This document shows, piece by piece, positions 23,347 to 31,226 of a stretch of DNA of 33,847 bases. Where the stretch lies: positions 1-33,847 of the forward strand of contig CAJLLB010000003.1 in the NCBI GenBank assembly GCA_905207425.1, given 5' to 3'. The DNA is from an uncultured Collinsella sp. GTDB taxonomy: Bacteria; Actinomycetota; Coriobacteriia; Coriobacteriales; Coriobacteriaceae. The notes under the pieces were generated by a model that was not told where the DNA came from, did no database searches, and saw only the letters and a program-made list of their open reading frames with translations. The translations under genes and the position numbers were made by a program. Every line of letters begins with the position of its first letter. The stretch's first letter is position 1.

Positions 23347-24720
23347 ATGAAACTTACGGTCATAGGTGGCGGTGGCGTCCGCTCCATGTTTTTGGCAAAG
23401 AGCATAGCCCAGCAGGCGTCATCGCTTGGGATTGACGAACTTGTGTTTATGGACAATGATCCCGAGAAGCTGCGCATCTACGGTGGCCTTGCCGCCCATG
23501 TCTCGGGCATGCTTTGCCCCACGCTTAATTTTTCACTGACGGGCGATGCAGTCGAGGCCGTTAAGGACGCCGATTACGTGATCACGACGATTCGCGTCGG
23601 TGGGGACCATATGCGCGTTCGCGATGAGCGCATTGCTCTTTCGCATGGGGTTCTTGGCCAAGAGACGACTGGCGCAGCCGGCGTGTCTTTTGCCATGCGC
23701 TCCGTCCCTGCGCTTGCTTCGTATTGCGAGTTAATCAAGAAGTACGCAAAGCCGGACGTCAAGGTGTTTAACTTTACTAATCCCGCTGGCGTCGTATCTC
23801 AGGCCCTACGCGATATGGGCTATGATTTTACTTATGGCATTTGCGATGCCCCCTCGGGCATGTTGCATCAGTTTGCCGAGTATAAAGGCGTTGATCCCGC
23901 ATCGGTTCAGGGCGAGTGCTATGGACTCAACCACCTCTCGTTCTTCCGCAATGTGACGGTTGACGGCGAGGACATCATGTCCGACTTGATCCACGACGAC
24001 GGGGCATATGCTCATACAGATCTTAGGTTCTTCGAGAAGGACCTCGTCCTAAATCGCGGATGCGTGCCAAATGAGTACCTATACTATTTCTACTATCGCG
24101 AGCGCGCCGTTGCCAACGTTCTCTCTTCGCCCCAGACGCGCGGCGAACTAATCGAAGAAATTAATCGAGAAATGACGAGCGAGCTTGCATCTATCGATAT
24201 TGAGAACGACTTCGAAAAAGGCCTCGCGTGCTTTGAGAAGTGGTACGGAATGCGCGAAAACAACTACATGGCGGCCGAGACGGGTATTCATCGCGACAAG
24301 CCGTGGACGTTTGACGTGTACGGCAAAGATGCTGGCGGATACGCAGGTGTCGCGCTCCGCTTCATGGATATTGCTCGCTCTGGCAAGACGCAGCAGATGA
24401 TCCTGTGCACCCCCAACAATGGCGCCATCCCCGGCCTTCTCGATACAGATGTCATTGAGTCAACGTGCGATATCTCCACCGATGGCTGCGTGCCGCATCG
24501 CGTCGAAGCCGATTCTGTGCCCGCGGGAAACCTCGAATTGATTCGTCGCGTCAAGTACTACGAGCGCACCGTGGCGCGTGGCATCGTTAACCGATCGAAG
24601 CGCGACATTGTCGAGAGCCTCGCGATGCACCCGCTCGTTAATTCGTACTCCTTGGCGAAAGATATCGCCGCGCAGTACTTTGAGCTTAACCGCGACTACA
24701 TCGACGGCTGGACAGACTAG
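23347..24720 (+). CDS. GH4 family 6-phospho-glucosidase
   Basis: A 457-residue cytoplasmic enzyme that hydrolyses phosphorylated disaccharides made by the PTS. GH4 enzymes use NAD+ and a divalent metal in a redox mechanism. The NAD-binding start is VIGGGGVRSMF; then come RVGGDHMRVRDERIALSHG, FNFTNPAGVV and CDAP (166-169), the metal-site region GLNHLSFF (about 193-200), and a late segment PLVNSYSLAK. In known GH4 enzymes CDMP marks 6-phospho-alpha- and CNxP 6-phospho-beta-glucosidases, so CDAP leans to alpha, while NHL looks more like some beta enzymes; I therefore leave the anomer open. The ATG at 23347 has GGGGG upstream. It pairs functionally with the PTS permease and RpiR. Confidence 0.9.
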   Translation: MKLTVIGGGGVRSMFLAKSIAQQASSLGIDELVFMDNDPEKLRIYGGLAAHVSGMLCPTLNFSLTGDAVEAVKDADYVITTIRVGGDHMRVRDERIALSHGVLGQETTGAAGVSFAMRSVPALASYCELIKKYAKPDVKVFNFTNPAGVVSQALRDMGYDFTYGICDAPSGMLHQFAEYKGVDPASVQGECYGLNHLSFFRNVTVDGEDIMSDLIHDDGAYAHTDLRFFEKDLVLNRGCVPNEYLYYFYYRERAVANVLSSPQTRGELIEEINREMTSELASIDIENDFEKGLACFEKWYGMRENNYMAAETGIHRDKPWTFDVYGKDAGGYAGVALRFMDIARSGKTQQMILCTPNNGAIPGLLDTDVIESTCDISTDGCVPHRVEADSVPAGNLELIRRVKYYERTVARGIVNRSKRDIVESLAMHPLVNSYSLAKDIAAQYFELNRDYIDGWTD

Positions 24721-24749
24721 TCTGGACGTTAAAACTAGAAATTATGGAT

Positions 24750-24785
24750 GGGCGGACCGGCGTTTATATTGGCGCCCGTTCGCCC
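24750..24785 (+). terminator. Imperfect hairpin after the GH4 gene
   Basis: GGGCGGACCGGCG (24750-24762) pairs with CGCCCGTTCGCCC (24773-24785), 11 of 13 positions, with a 10-nt loop. There is no T-run, so it is at most a partial terminator before the membrane-protein gene. Confidence 0.45.
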
Positions 24786-24810
24786 TGCTTAGTAAGAAAA
24801 CGGGTATAGA

Positions 24811-25638
24811 GTGAACTTGCGAGAGAACTTCAATGTCTTTCTGGAATCGGGCGATCGGGCGAAGGAATGCCGGAGTGGCTGCACGATGGCGTTATATATC
24901 CCCTTGTTTGTTATGAGCGCGCTTCAAATTGGTGTATCAAACGTTGCAACTGAGCTCGCCTATATCAATCCGTCCATTACGCTTATTTGCACTGTGGTCG
25001 CGGCCTTTTTAAACCTGCTTCTATCGAATGTGGCTTTTTCATTATTTGCCGTCGACCGGTCCAAAGAGACGGTGCAACCTGCCCGAACCCCTCCGGTTTA
25101 TCTCTTGGCCTCGACGGTTCCCCTCCAGATTTCTGGGGCGCTGCTAATTTATTTGGTTCACTTGATTTTATCGGCAATTGTAGTCTTTGCCTCGCTTGCG
25201 AGCAGTCAGCTCGGGGTGTTGTGCTCGCTTGTGGTGGCAGTAATCGTGACGCTTCTTTCCGCGTCGTTCGTATTCGTGTTAATTGAAGATGCGGACGTGG
25301 AGCAGAGGGGACTACGAGGCATTCGGTTTGCACCACGCTACATCATGCGTTCGGTCACGGTGCTTCGTTCCTCCTGGAGAGAAATCGCGCGTCCCGCAAC
25401 GCTGCTGGTGGCATGGAACCTGGTTGCAAGTTGCGCTATCCAGGTTCTTGTTGGATGGGTAGTTTCGAGTGCGGCGCTGCCGTCGGCACTTTCAGTGACG
25501 GCGCTTGTGCATGAGGGACTTTATTATGGGGCGTTTGCTTATATGCTGCTTTTGCTAGTTCATTGTGCGGTTGCGAGTTGGCTCGAAATTGACGTGCTCA
25601 TGGGGGTGTCCTTGTGCGTATCCGAGCAGGCGCGATAG
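24811..25638 (+). CDS. Integral membrane protein, unknown function
   Basis: I do not recognise this 275-residue protein. It has about six hydrophobic segments (roughly residues 25-45, 50-75, 95-120, 125-152, 195-220, 235-260), a basic loop after segment 4 (GLRGIRFAPRYIMRS) and no signal peptide. The overall layout resembles small membrane proteins of the YesL/DUF624 type that occur beside carbohydrate uptake genes, but I see no clear motif to prove it. The GTG at 24811 has no good ribosome binding site; an in-frame ATG at 24886 (MALYIPLFV) is an alternative start that would keep all membrane segments. It follows the GH4 gene by 90 nt on the same strand, so it may belong to the sugar locus. 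Confidence 0.7.
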   Translation: MNLRENFNVFLESGDRAKECRSGCTMALYIPLFVMSALQIGVSNVATELAYINPSITLICTVVAAFLNLLLSNVAFSLFAVDRSKETVQPARTPPVYLLASTVPLQISGALLIYLVHLILSAIVVFASLASSQLGVLCSLVVAVIVTLLSASFVFVLIEDADVEQRGLRGIRFAPRYIMRSVTVLRSSWREIARPATLLVAWNLVASCAIQVLVGWVVSSAALPSALSVTALVHEGLYYGAFAYMLLLLVHCAVASWLEIDVLMGVSLCVSEQAR

Positions 25639-25767
25639 CCCGAAGATGAAGCCGCGTTTTCGATATTGAGTTCCTGCGTACCTTGCTTTCTAAGCAGAAT
25701 TGGCGCGCCGTCTGTTAACAATCGTTTTCCAAGAATTCTTTTGTTGCTCATTTTATAGACTTCTCAT

Positions 25768-25776
25768 TGCTATAAT
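25768..25776 (+). promoter_or_regulatory. Extended -10 promoter of the MFS gene
   Basis: TGCTATAAT gives a perfect -10 hexamer (25771-25776) with the TGn extension. The -35 region is poor, as is common for extended -10 promoters. It lies 38 nt upstream of the start codon. The remainder of 25639-25767 shows no gene. Confidence 0.6.
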
Positions 25777-25813
25777 CGCCCACCGCTCAAGATAATCGGA
25801 GAGGTTTTCCTAT

Positions 25814-27010
25814 ATGGCTCAAACAAAGCAAGACGGCATCACGCTCAGGCAGTGGCTCCCGCTCGTCGGGCTCACCTGCTGTGCGTTCGTGTTCAACACG
25901 TCGGAGTTTATGCCCATCGGCCTTTTGACTGATATTGCCGCGTCGTTCTCGCTCACCGAGGCCCAGGCGGGCATCATGATCTCGGTCTATGCCTGGGGCG
26001 TCATGCTGCTGTCGCTGCCGCTCATGGTGTTCGCCTCGCGCTTTGAGTTCAAGCGGATGCTGCTGGGCGTGCTGGCCGTGTTCTCGCTCGGTCAGTTCCT
26101 GTCCGCTGTGGCGCCGACTTATCCCATCCTTGTCTGCGCGCGCTTGGTGGTCGCCTGCGCACATGCCGTGTTCTGGTCGGTCGCCTCGATCATGGCGTCG
26201 CGTCTGGTCGACACCCGCCATGGAGCGCTCGCTATCAGCATGATCGCCACGGGCTCGTCCATCGCGCAGATCTTTGGCCTGCCTCTCGGTCGCGCCATTG
26301 GCTTGGCCGTGGGCTGGCGCATGACGTTTGCCGTGGTCGGGGGCCTCTCAGCCATCGCGGTCGTCTACCAGGCAGCGGTGTTCCCGGCCATGCCGGCGGG
26401 TGAGCGCTTTACCGTCAAACAGCTGCCCGAGCTGCTCAAGAACCCGCTCCTCATCGCGCTCTACGCAGTCACGGTCTTCATGGCGACCGGCTATTACGCA
26501 AGCTACAGCTATATCGAGCCCTTCCTGGCGCAGGTCGCGCACGTCGATGCGGGCGCCATTACCATGACGCTGACGGCGTTTGGCTGCTCTGGTTTGCTCG
26601 GAAGCTGGTTGTTTGGCCGCCTGTTCGATGGGCATCGCTTCCCGTTCTTGGCTATCACGCTCTCCGGCGTGCCGGTGGCCCTGCTGCTCATGGGGCCGGC
26701 CGCATCGTCGCTCGTGACAGTGCTTGCCGTCTGCGCACTGTGGGGTTGCTGCGCCACGGCCTTTAACGTGGCGTTTCAGGCCGAGCTCATCAAGTGCACG
26801 TCGGCAGATTCGTCGGCCGTCGCCATGTCGATCTTCTCGGGCCTGTTTAACCTCGGTATTGGCACGGGCACCGCAATCGGCGGCGCCGTGGTTTCGGGTC
26901 CCGGTATCGCTTGGATCGGCTTCGCGGGCGGGGCGATTGCCGTCGTGGGCGTCATCCTCGCCATCACCGTGCTGTTCCCGGCCATACGCCGCGCAAGGCC
27001 CGTCGCCTAA
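25814..27010 (+). CDS. MFS transporter, SotB/AraJ-like (sugar or drug efflux)
   Basis: A 398-residue inner-membrane protein with about 12 transmembrane segments of the major facilitator superfamily. The first segment contains FVFNTSEFMPIGLL, typical of the SotB/YdeA and AraJ-like proton-driven efflux group. The loop 2-3 region is SRFEFKRMLLG, and ASRLVDTRHGALAISMIATGSS fits the same group. The ATG at 25814 follows GGAGAGG by 9 nt, and its own promoter lies just upstream. Members export sugars such as arabinose or IPTG, or drugs; I cannot choose. A palindromic repeat element follows its stop and probably ends the transcript. Confidence 0.9.
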   Translation: MAQTKQDGITLRQWLPLVGLTCCAFVFNTSEFMPIGLLTDIAASFSLTEAQAGIMISVYAWGVMLLSLPLMVFASRFEFKRMLLGVLAVFSLGQFLSAVAPTYPILVCARLVVACAHAVFWSVASIMASRLVDTRHGALAISMIATGSSIAQIFGLPLGRAIGLAVGWRMTFAVVGGLSAIAVVYQAAVFPAMPAGERFTVKQLPELLKNPLLIALYAVTVFMATGYYASYSYIEPFLAQVAHVDAGAITMTLTAFGCSGLLGSWLFGRLFDGHRFPFLAITLSGVPVALLLMGPAASSLVTVLAVCALWGCCATAFNVAFQAELIKCTSADSSAVAMSIFSGLFNLGIGTGTAIGGAVVSGPGIAWIGFAGGAIAVVGVILAITVLFPAIRRARPVA

Positions 27011-27025
27011 TCACGTCCCCTCATC

Positions 27026-27092
27026 AGTTGCGGTGAAATACGGACTGCTGGGCCCAATAAACCCGGCAAACAGTCCCTATTGCACCGCAACT
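27026..27092. repeat. Palindromic repeat element, copy B (TTGCGGTGAAATA family)
   Basis: AGTTGCGGTGAAATACGGACTG (27026-27047; inner part GGACTG) pairs with 27071-27092 (CAGTCC...CACCGCAACT): 20 of 22 bp. The loop is 27048-27070. GTCCCCTCAT precedes it, as GTCCCTCAT precedes copy A. The outer arms TTGCGGTG/CACCGCAA and AATA/TATT are identical to copy A; the inner stem differs in sequence but keeps pairing. Confidence 0.8.
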
Positions 27093-27163
27093 TATTTTGG
27101 GGGAGGGGATACAAGCTGGGCATACAATGGATGTCGTTGTGTTGAGCTTACCGGGAGGTTGCT

Positions 27164-28540
27164 ATGTGGGCATACGAGACGACGTTCTATCAGGTCTATC
27201 CGCTGGGCTTTTGCGGAGCTCCGCGCGAAAACGCCGCCCCCGTTGCCGAGGATGAGCTCGCCCAGGCCGCCGATGTCGAACCCAACCCCGATGCTCCTAT
27301 CATGAAGATTGCCCAATGGGCCGACTACCTGCAAAAACTCGGCGTTGGCGCTGTGCTCATCAACCCGCCGCTCGAGTCCGATAGTCACGGCTACGATACA
27401 CGCAGCCTGCGCCATATCGACCGTCGCCTGGGTGGGGACGCCGACTTTGCCGCCGTGTGCGACACACTGCATGCTCACGGCATCCGCGTGGTGCTCGACG
27501 CCGTCTTCAACCACGTCGGCCGCGGCTTTTGGGCCTTCCGCGATGTGCAGGAGCGTAAGTGGGACTCGCCGTACAAGGACTGGTTCCACATTAGCTTTGA
27601 TGGCGACTCCTGCTACGGCGACGGCTTTTGGTACGAGGGTTGGGAAGGCCATTTTGAGCTCGTGAAGCTCAACTTGCAAAACCCTGCCGTGGTCGATTAC
27701 CTGCTAGAGTCCGTGCACCGCTGGGCCGAGGTCTTTGGCGTCGACGGCCTGCGCCTGGACGTTGCCTATATGCTCGACCGCGACTTCATGCGTCGTCTGC
27801 ATAGCTTCGCCCGTGAGCTCAAGCCCGACTTCGTGCTGATCGGCGAGACGCTCCACGGCGACTACAACCAGATCGTCAACGACGAGATGCTCGACTCCTG
27901 CACCAACTACGAGTGTTACAAGGGCCTGTACTCCAGCTTTAACTCGGTCAACATGTTCGAGATTGCGCACTCGCTGCACCGTCAGTTTGGCGGCGACCCC
28001 TGGTGCATCTACCGCGGCAAGCACCTGCTGTCGTTTGTCGACAACCACGACGTGCCGCGACTGGCAAGCATCCTCACTGACAAGTCGTGCCTGCGTCCCG
28101 CCTATGGCATGCTCTTTGGCATGCCGGGCATCCCGTGCGTCTACTATGGCAGCGAGTGGGGATTTGCCGGCGAAAAGGGCGGCCCCGATGGCGACTGGGC
28201 GCTGCGCCCTGCGCTCGATGAGCCTGCGCCCAACGAACTGACGGCGTTCATCACGCAGCTCGCACACCTTCGTTCGGCCGACGACGCGGCGGCCCGTGCT
28301 CTCAACTACGGTGCCTATCGCAATGTGGTGATCCAGAACAAGCAGCTGCTGTTCGAGCGCGCCTGCGACGATGCGACGGTGCTCGTGGCGGTCAATACCG
28401 TGAACGAGCCCTACACCTTTGGAGCTGGCGAACTCAGCGGCTCCTTCGTCGACCTGCTTGCCGACGATGCGCCCACGGTCGAGCTGTCGGGTGCCCTTGA
28501 GCTTGCACCCTACGAGGTGCGTTATCTGCTGAGGGCCTAG
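27164..28540 (+). CDS. GH13 alpha-amylase family glycosidase
   Basis: A 458-residue cytoplasmic enzyme of the alpha-amylase family, acting on alpha-glucans or alpha-glucosides. All four GH13 regions are visible: DAVFNH (112-117), GLRLDVAYM with nucleophile D199, IGETL with acid/base E228, and FVDNHD with D296. A C-terminal beta domain follows (about 375-458). No signal peptide exists, so it would work on imported or stored glucans, such as maltodextrin. GGGAGG precedes the ATG at 27164. An unusual point is the insertion of an acidic stretch (PVAEDELAQAADVEPNPDAP) near residues 26-45, before the barrel. The next gene starts 3 nt after its stop. Confidence 0.92.
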   Translation: MWAYETTFYQVYPLGFCGAPRENAAPVAEDELAQAADVEPNPDAPIMKIAQWADYLQKLGVGAVLINPPLESDSHGYDTRSLRHIDRRLGGDADFAAVCDTLHAHGIRVVLDAVFNHVGRGFWAFRDVQERKWDSPYKDWFHISFDGDSCYGDGFWYEGWEGHFELVKLNLQNPAVVDYLLESVHRWAEVFGVDGLRLDVAYMLDRDFMRRLHSFARELKPDFVLIGETLHGDYNQIVNDEMLDSCTNYECYKGLYSSFNSVNMFEIAHSLHRQFGGDPWCIYRGKHLLSFVDNHDVPRLASILTDKSCLRPAYGMLFGMPGIPCVYYGSEWGFAGEKGGPDGDWALRPALDEPAPNELTAFITQLAHLRSADDAAARALNYGAYRNVVIQNKQLLFERACDDATVLVAVNTVNEPYTFGAGELSGSFVDLLADDAPTVELSGALELAPYEVRYLLRA

Positions 28541-28543
28541 GCC

Positions 28544-29107
28544 ATGGCAGCGTCTGACGAGGGCTATCAACATATTGAGCATGGGTTTGAGCCCGTGTTC
28601 GACCAGCACTCGCGCGTTTTGGTGCTCGGGTCGTTTCCCTCGGTGCTTTCGCGCGCCAATGCCTTTTATTACGGCAACCCTCAGAATCGCTTTTGGCGCG
28701 TGATGGCCGCGTGCCTCGGTGTGCCCGTGCCGCCCAACGAGGGCGATCCTTTGGCAAGCGGTGAGCCCGCGACGCTCGATGCCTCGATTGCCGCCAAGCG
28801 GGCCATGCTGCTCAACGGCGGTGTGGCCCTGTGGGACGTGATCGAGAGCTGCGATATTAAGGGTTCGAGTGACGCCAGCATCCGCAACGTTGTGCCGGCA
28901 CATATCGAGCGCATTACCGACGCGGCTCCCATTAAGCAGGTGATATGCAACGGTGGTACAGCTGGCCGGCTCTACAAGCGCTATCTACAAGAACGCACCG
29001 GGCTGCCGGCCATCGTTCTGCCGTCGACAAGTCCCGCCAATGCGGCATGGCGCCTAGAGCGCCTTGTTGGGCGCTGGCGCGAGGCCGTTGACTGGGGCGC
29101 TCTGTAA
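28544..29107 (+). CDS. DNA-deoxyinosine (hypoxanthine) glycosylase, UDG superfamily
   Basis: A 187-residue DNA repair enzyme that removes deaminated bases, chiefly hypoxanthine, from DNA. The motif set matches the hypoxanthine-DNA glycosylase (family 6) branch of the uracil-DNA glycosylase superfamily: GSFPS (29-33), AFYYGNPQNRFW (40-51), where the asparagines replace the catalytic aspartate of other families, and the late LPSTSPANA. The start codon lies 3 nt after the glycosidase stop, so it depends on read-through and probably on translational coupling. The pairing with a glycosidase has no evident functional reason. Its stop is separated by one base from that of the convergent gene on the other strand. 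Confidence 0.88.
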   Translation: MAASDEGYQHIEHGFEPVFDQHSRVLVLGSFPSVLSRANAFYYGNPQNRFWRVMAACLGVPVPPNEGDPLASGEPATLDASIAAKRAMLLNGGVALWDVIESCDIKGSSDASIRNVVPAHIERITDAAPIKQVICNGGTAGRLYKRYLQERTGLPAIVLPSTSPANAAWRLERLVGRWREAVDWGAL

Positions 29108-29108
29108 T

Positions 29109-29768
29109 TTAGATATCTGATTGGGCGCGGGTGCCGAGGCGTTTCATGATGGCATGCCAGATCGGTGCGGGCAGCGCGGGCTTGACGCGCACCATGCCGT
29201 CGGCATCGACGCCTCCGGCATTGCCACCGCCAAGCAGCTGCGCATGCTCAATGGAGCAGCCCATGCGTACGGCGCCCACAAGCTTATCCATCGCTTCCGA
29301 AAATGGCCGACGCAAGAGACCCATGCGCGGGGAGTGGCGAAGCGCTGCGATGCCGGTGCCGGTGCAGACGACAACGCCGTCGCACCATGGCAGGTCACGT
29401 AGAAGACATGCCCGATACAGGCGGTCGAGGACTTCGTCCGTCTGCTTGGCGTTGTTGGACAGGGCCTGGACGACGACATAGACGCGTGTTTCTGTATTCC
29501 CAAGGCGATCGAGTATCTGCTCGACAGCGATCATAGCCTCATCGTCAAATGCATCATCAACAGCGAGCACTATGCCATCGACTGCACCGGCATCATCCGC
29601 CTTCAAGTCAACCGGGTGGGGGAGTACGGTGTCGGAAAGCCGGGCATAGGCGGCGATGGCATCCTGCAGGTCCCAAAGCAAAAACTCAAGATCGGCGCTT
29701 TCGGGAATACTGACAAACGCGATGTTATGCAGTGTTTTTGGTACATCGCCGCGCGCGGTCGTCTCCAT
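29109..29768 (-). CDS. Hypothetical protein, possible flavodoxin-like fold
   Basis: I do not recognise this 219-residue soluble protein with confidence. It has alternating hydrophobic strands and helices (IAFVSI, GIVLAVD, VYVVVQAL, GVVVCTGTG) as in flavodoxin/NADPH-dependent FMN reductase folds, and the later RMGLLRRPFSEAMDKLVGAVR resembles the tail of such proteins. An FMN-binding loop is not obvious. AAAGGAGG sits 4 nt before the ATG at 29768. It is convergent with the glycosylase gene (1-nt gap) and divergent from the aminotransferase across 93 nt. There is no room for a terminator between the two convergent stops, so their transcripts must overlap. Confidence 0.75.
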   Translation of the reverse strand: METTARGDVPKTLHNIAFVSIPESADLEFLLWDLQDAIAAYARLSDTVLPHPVDLKADDAGAVDGIVLAVDDAFDDEAMIAVEQILDRLGNTETRVYVVVQALSNNAKQTDEVLDRLYRACLLRDLPWCDGVVVCTGTGIAALRHSPRMGLLRRPFSEAMDKLVGAVRMGCSIEHAQLLGGGNAGGVDADGMVRVKPALPAPIWHAIMKRLGTRAQSDI

Positions 29769-29861
29769 GCCGCCTCCTTTCCGGTTGGTTTCCGTTTAGG
29801 TTACACCGTCTGGTGGCGCTCCGCCGCGCTATCCTAGTGCAACCCTTACGAAAGGAACGCC

Positions 29862-30998
29862 ATGCGTCTGCCCATGAATACCTCGCTTGCCACGCTCAAG
29901 CCCTCCGGCATCCGCCGGATCAATGCGCTCGCCGCCCAGCATCCGGGATGCATTGCGCTCGCGCTCGGCGAGCCCGATTTTCCTACGCCCGATGTGATTA
30001 GCGCTGAGGTGACTGCTTCGTTGGACCGCGGCGACACGCACTATCCGCCCAACAACGGTCGCCCCGCCCTGCGCGAGGCACTGTCTGCCTACATGGGGGA
30101 TGCGGGCCTTACGTTTTCGGCAGACGAGGTCATCCTGACCGACGGCGCGACCGAAGCCCTGTCGGCGACGTTTATGGCTATGCTCAACCCCGGCGACGAG
30201 GTCATCATCCCCACGCCGGCCTTTGGCTTGTACGAGAGCATCGTCGTGGCTAACCACGCCAAGGCGGTCTTTTTGGATACGGAGCCTGCGCAATTCCAGA
30301 TTGACGAGGAGGCGCTTCGTGCTTGCGTGACGCCGGCGACCAAGGCCATCGTCATCTGTACGCCCAACAATCCTACGGGCTGCATCCTCAATGCGGCATC
30401 GCTCGACGCCGTGGCACACGTGGCAGAGCAGGCGGGCATCTACGTGGTCTGCGACGACGTATATAACCGCCTGGTCTATGTGGATGGCTACGAGCGCTTT
30501 GCCCAGCGCCACCCGGAGCTACGCGAGCAGACAGTAGTCATCGAGAGCTTCTCCAAACCCTGGGCCATGACTGGCTGGCGCTTGGGCTGGCTCGCAGCCG
30601 CAGCCCCCGTCATTGCCGAGATCGCAAAAGCCCACCAATACCTAGTATCGAGTGCCGTCTCCTTCGAGATGGACGCCGCAGCGCGAGCCCTGACCGTCGA
30701 CCCAACCCCCATGCTCAAAGTCTACCGAGCCCGCCGCAAACGCGTGCTCGCAGCCTTAAACGCCATGGGTCTCGATGTGGTAGAGCCCGCAGGAGCCTTC
30801 TACACTTTCCCGAGCATCAAAAAGTTCGGCCTAACCAGCGAAGACTTCTGCATCAAAGCCATCAAAGAAGCAAACGTAGCCCTAGTCCCAGGCGACTGCT
30901 TCGGAACCGAAGGCCACATCCGCCTAAGCTACTGCGTCTCCGACAAAAATCTGGACGAAGGCCTCCGCCGCCTGTCCACCTTCGTTTCAACCCTATAA
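29862..30998 (+). CDS. Class I PLP-dependent aminotransferase
   Basis: A 378-residue fold type I aminotransferase moving amino groups between amino acids and keto acids. Motifs: ALGEPDFPTPD near the N-terminus, CTPNNPTG (166-173), CDDVYNRLVY (197-206) with the PLP aspartate, the Schiff-base lysine 232 in SFSKPWAMTGWRLGW, and the late arginine in HIRLSYC. The layout fits aspartate/aromatic or PatA-like enzymes; the substrate is uncertain. AAAGGA precedes the ATG at 29862. Codon use changes near 30,570: before it Lys is AAG and Ala often GCG or GCC; after it Lys is almost always AAA, Leu often CTA, Ala GCA or GCC. This suggests a mosaic gene. The reading frame and motifs are intact. Confidence 0.93.
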   Translation: MRLPMNTSLATLKPSGIRRINALAAQHPGCIALALGEPDFPTPDVISAEVTASLDRGDTHYPPNNGRPALREALSAYMGDAGLTFSADEVILTDGATEALSATFMAMLNPGDEVIIPTPAFGLYESIVVANHAKAVFLDTEPAQFQIDEEALRACVTPATKAIVICTPNNPTGCILNAASLDAVAHVAEQAGIYVVCDDVYNRLVYVDGYERFAQRHPELREQTVVIESFSKPWAMTGWRLGWLAAAAPVIAEIAKAHQYLVSSAVSFEMDAAARALTVDPTPMLKVYRARRKRVLAALNAMGLDVVEPAGAFYTFPSIKKFGLTSEDFCIKAIKEANVALVPGDCFGTEGHIRLSYCVSDKNLDEGLRRLSTFVSTL

Positions 30999-31226
30999 CC
31001 ATCAGGGACGCAACACATCAGCCCATCGACATAAGGGTTATGCGTGGGGCGCGCCGGCCAACGGACACGAGGATTCGCAGCAAAGGCAACGTAGCTCCGG
31101 CCGGGAGGGGCAGGGCGAGTTTTCCGTAGATTCCGCACGAGCCGAAGGCCACTTAATGTGGCCTTCGTGCGAGCAGGACTGTTCGCAGTAGCGAGCAATG
31201 CCCCAAACCGCGCCCCACAGTCCACC
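30999..31226. other. Intergenic region with nested inverted repeats
   Basis: This 228-nt gap separates the convergent aminotransferase and valS genes. GTGGGGCGCG (31044-31053) and its exact complement CGCGCCCCAC (31209-31218) bracket 175 bp. Inside are the hairpin GAAGGCCAC (31144-31152) with GTGGCCTTC (31158-31166), flanked by CGCAC/GTGCG, and direct copies of TTCGCAG (near 31074 and 31181). No T-run follows the hairpin. No gene is supported; it could be a bidirectional terminator, a small RNA or a degenerate small repeat element. Confidence 0.5.
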
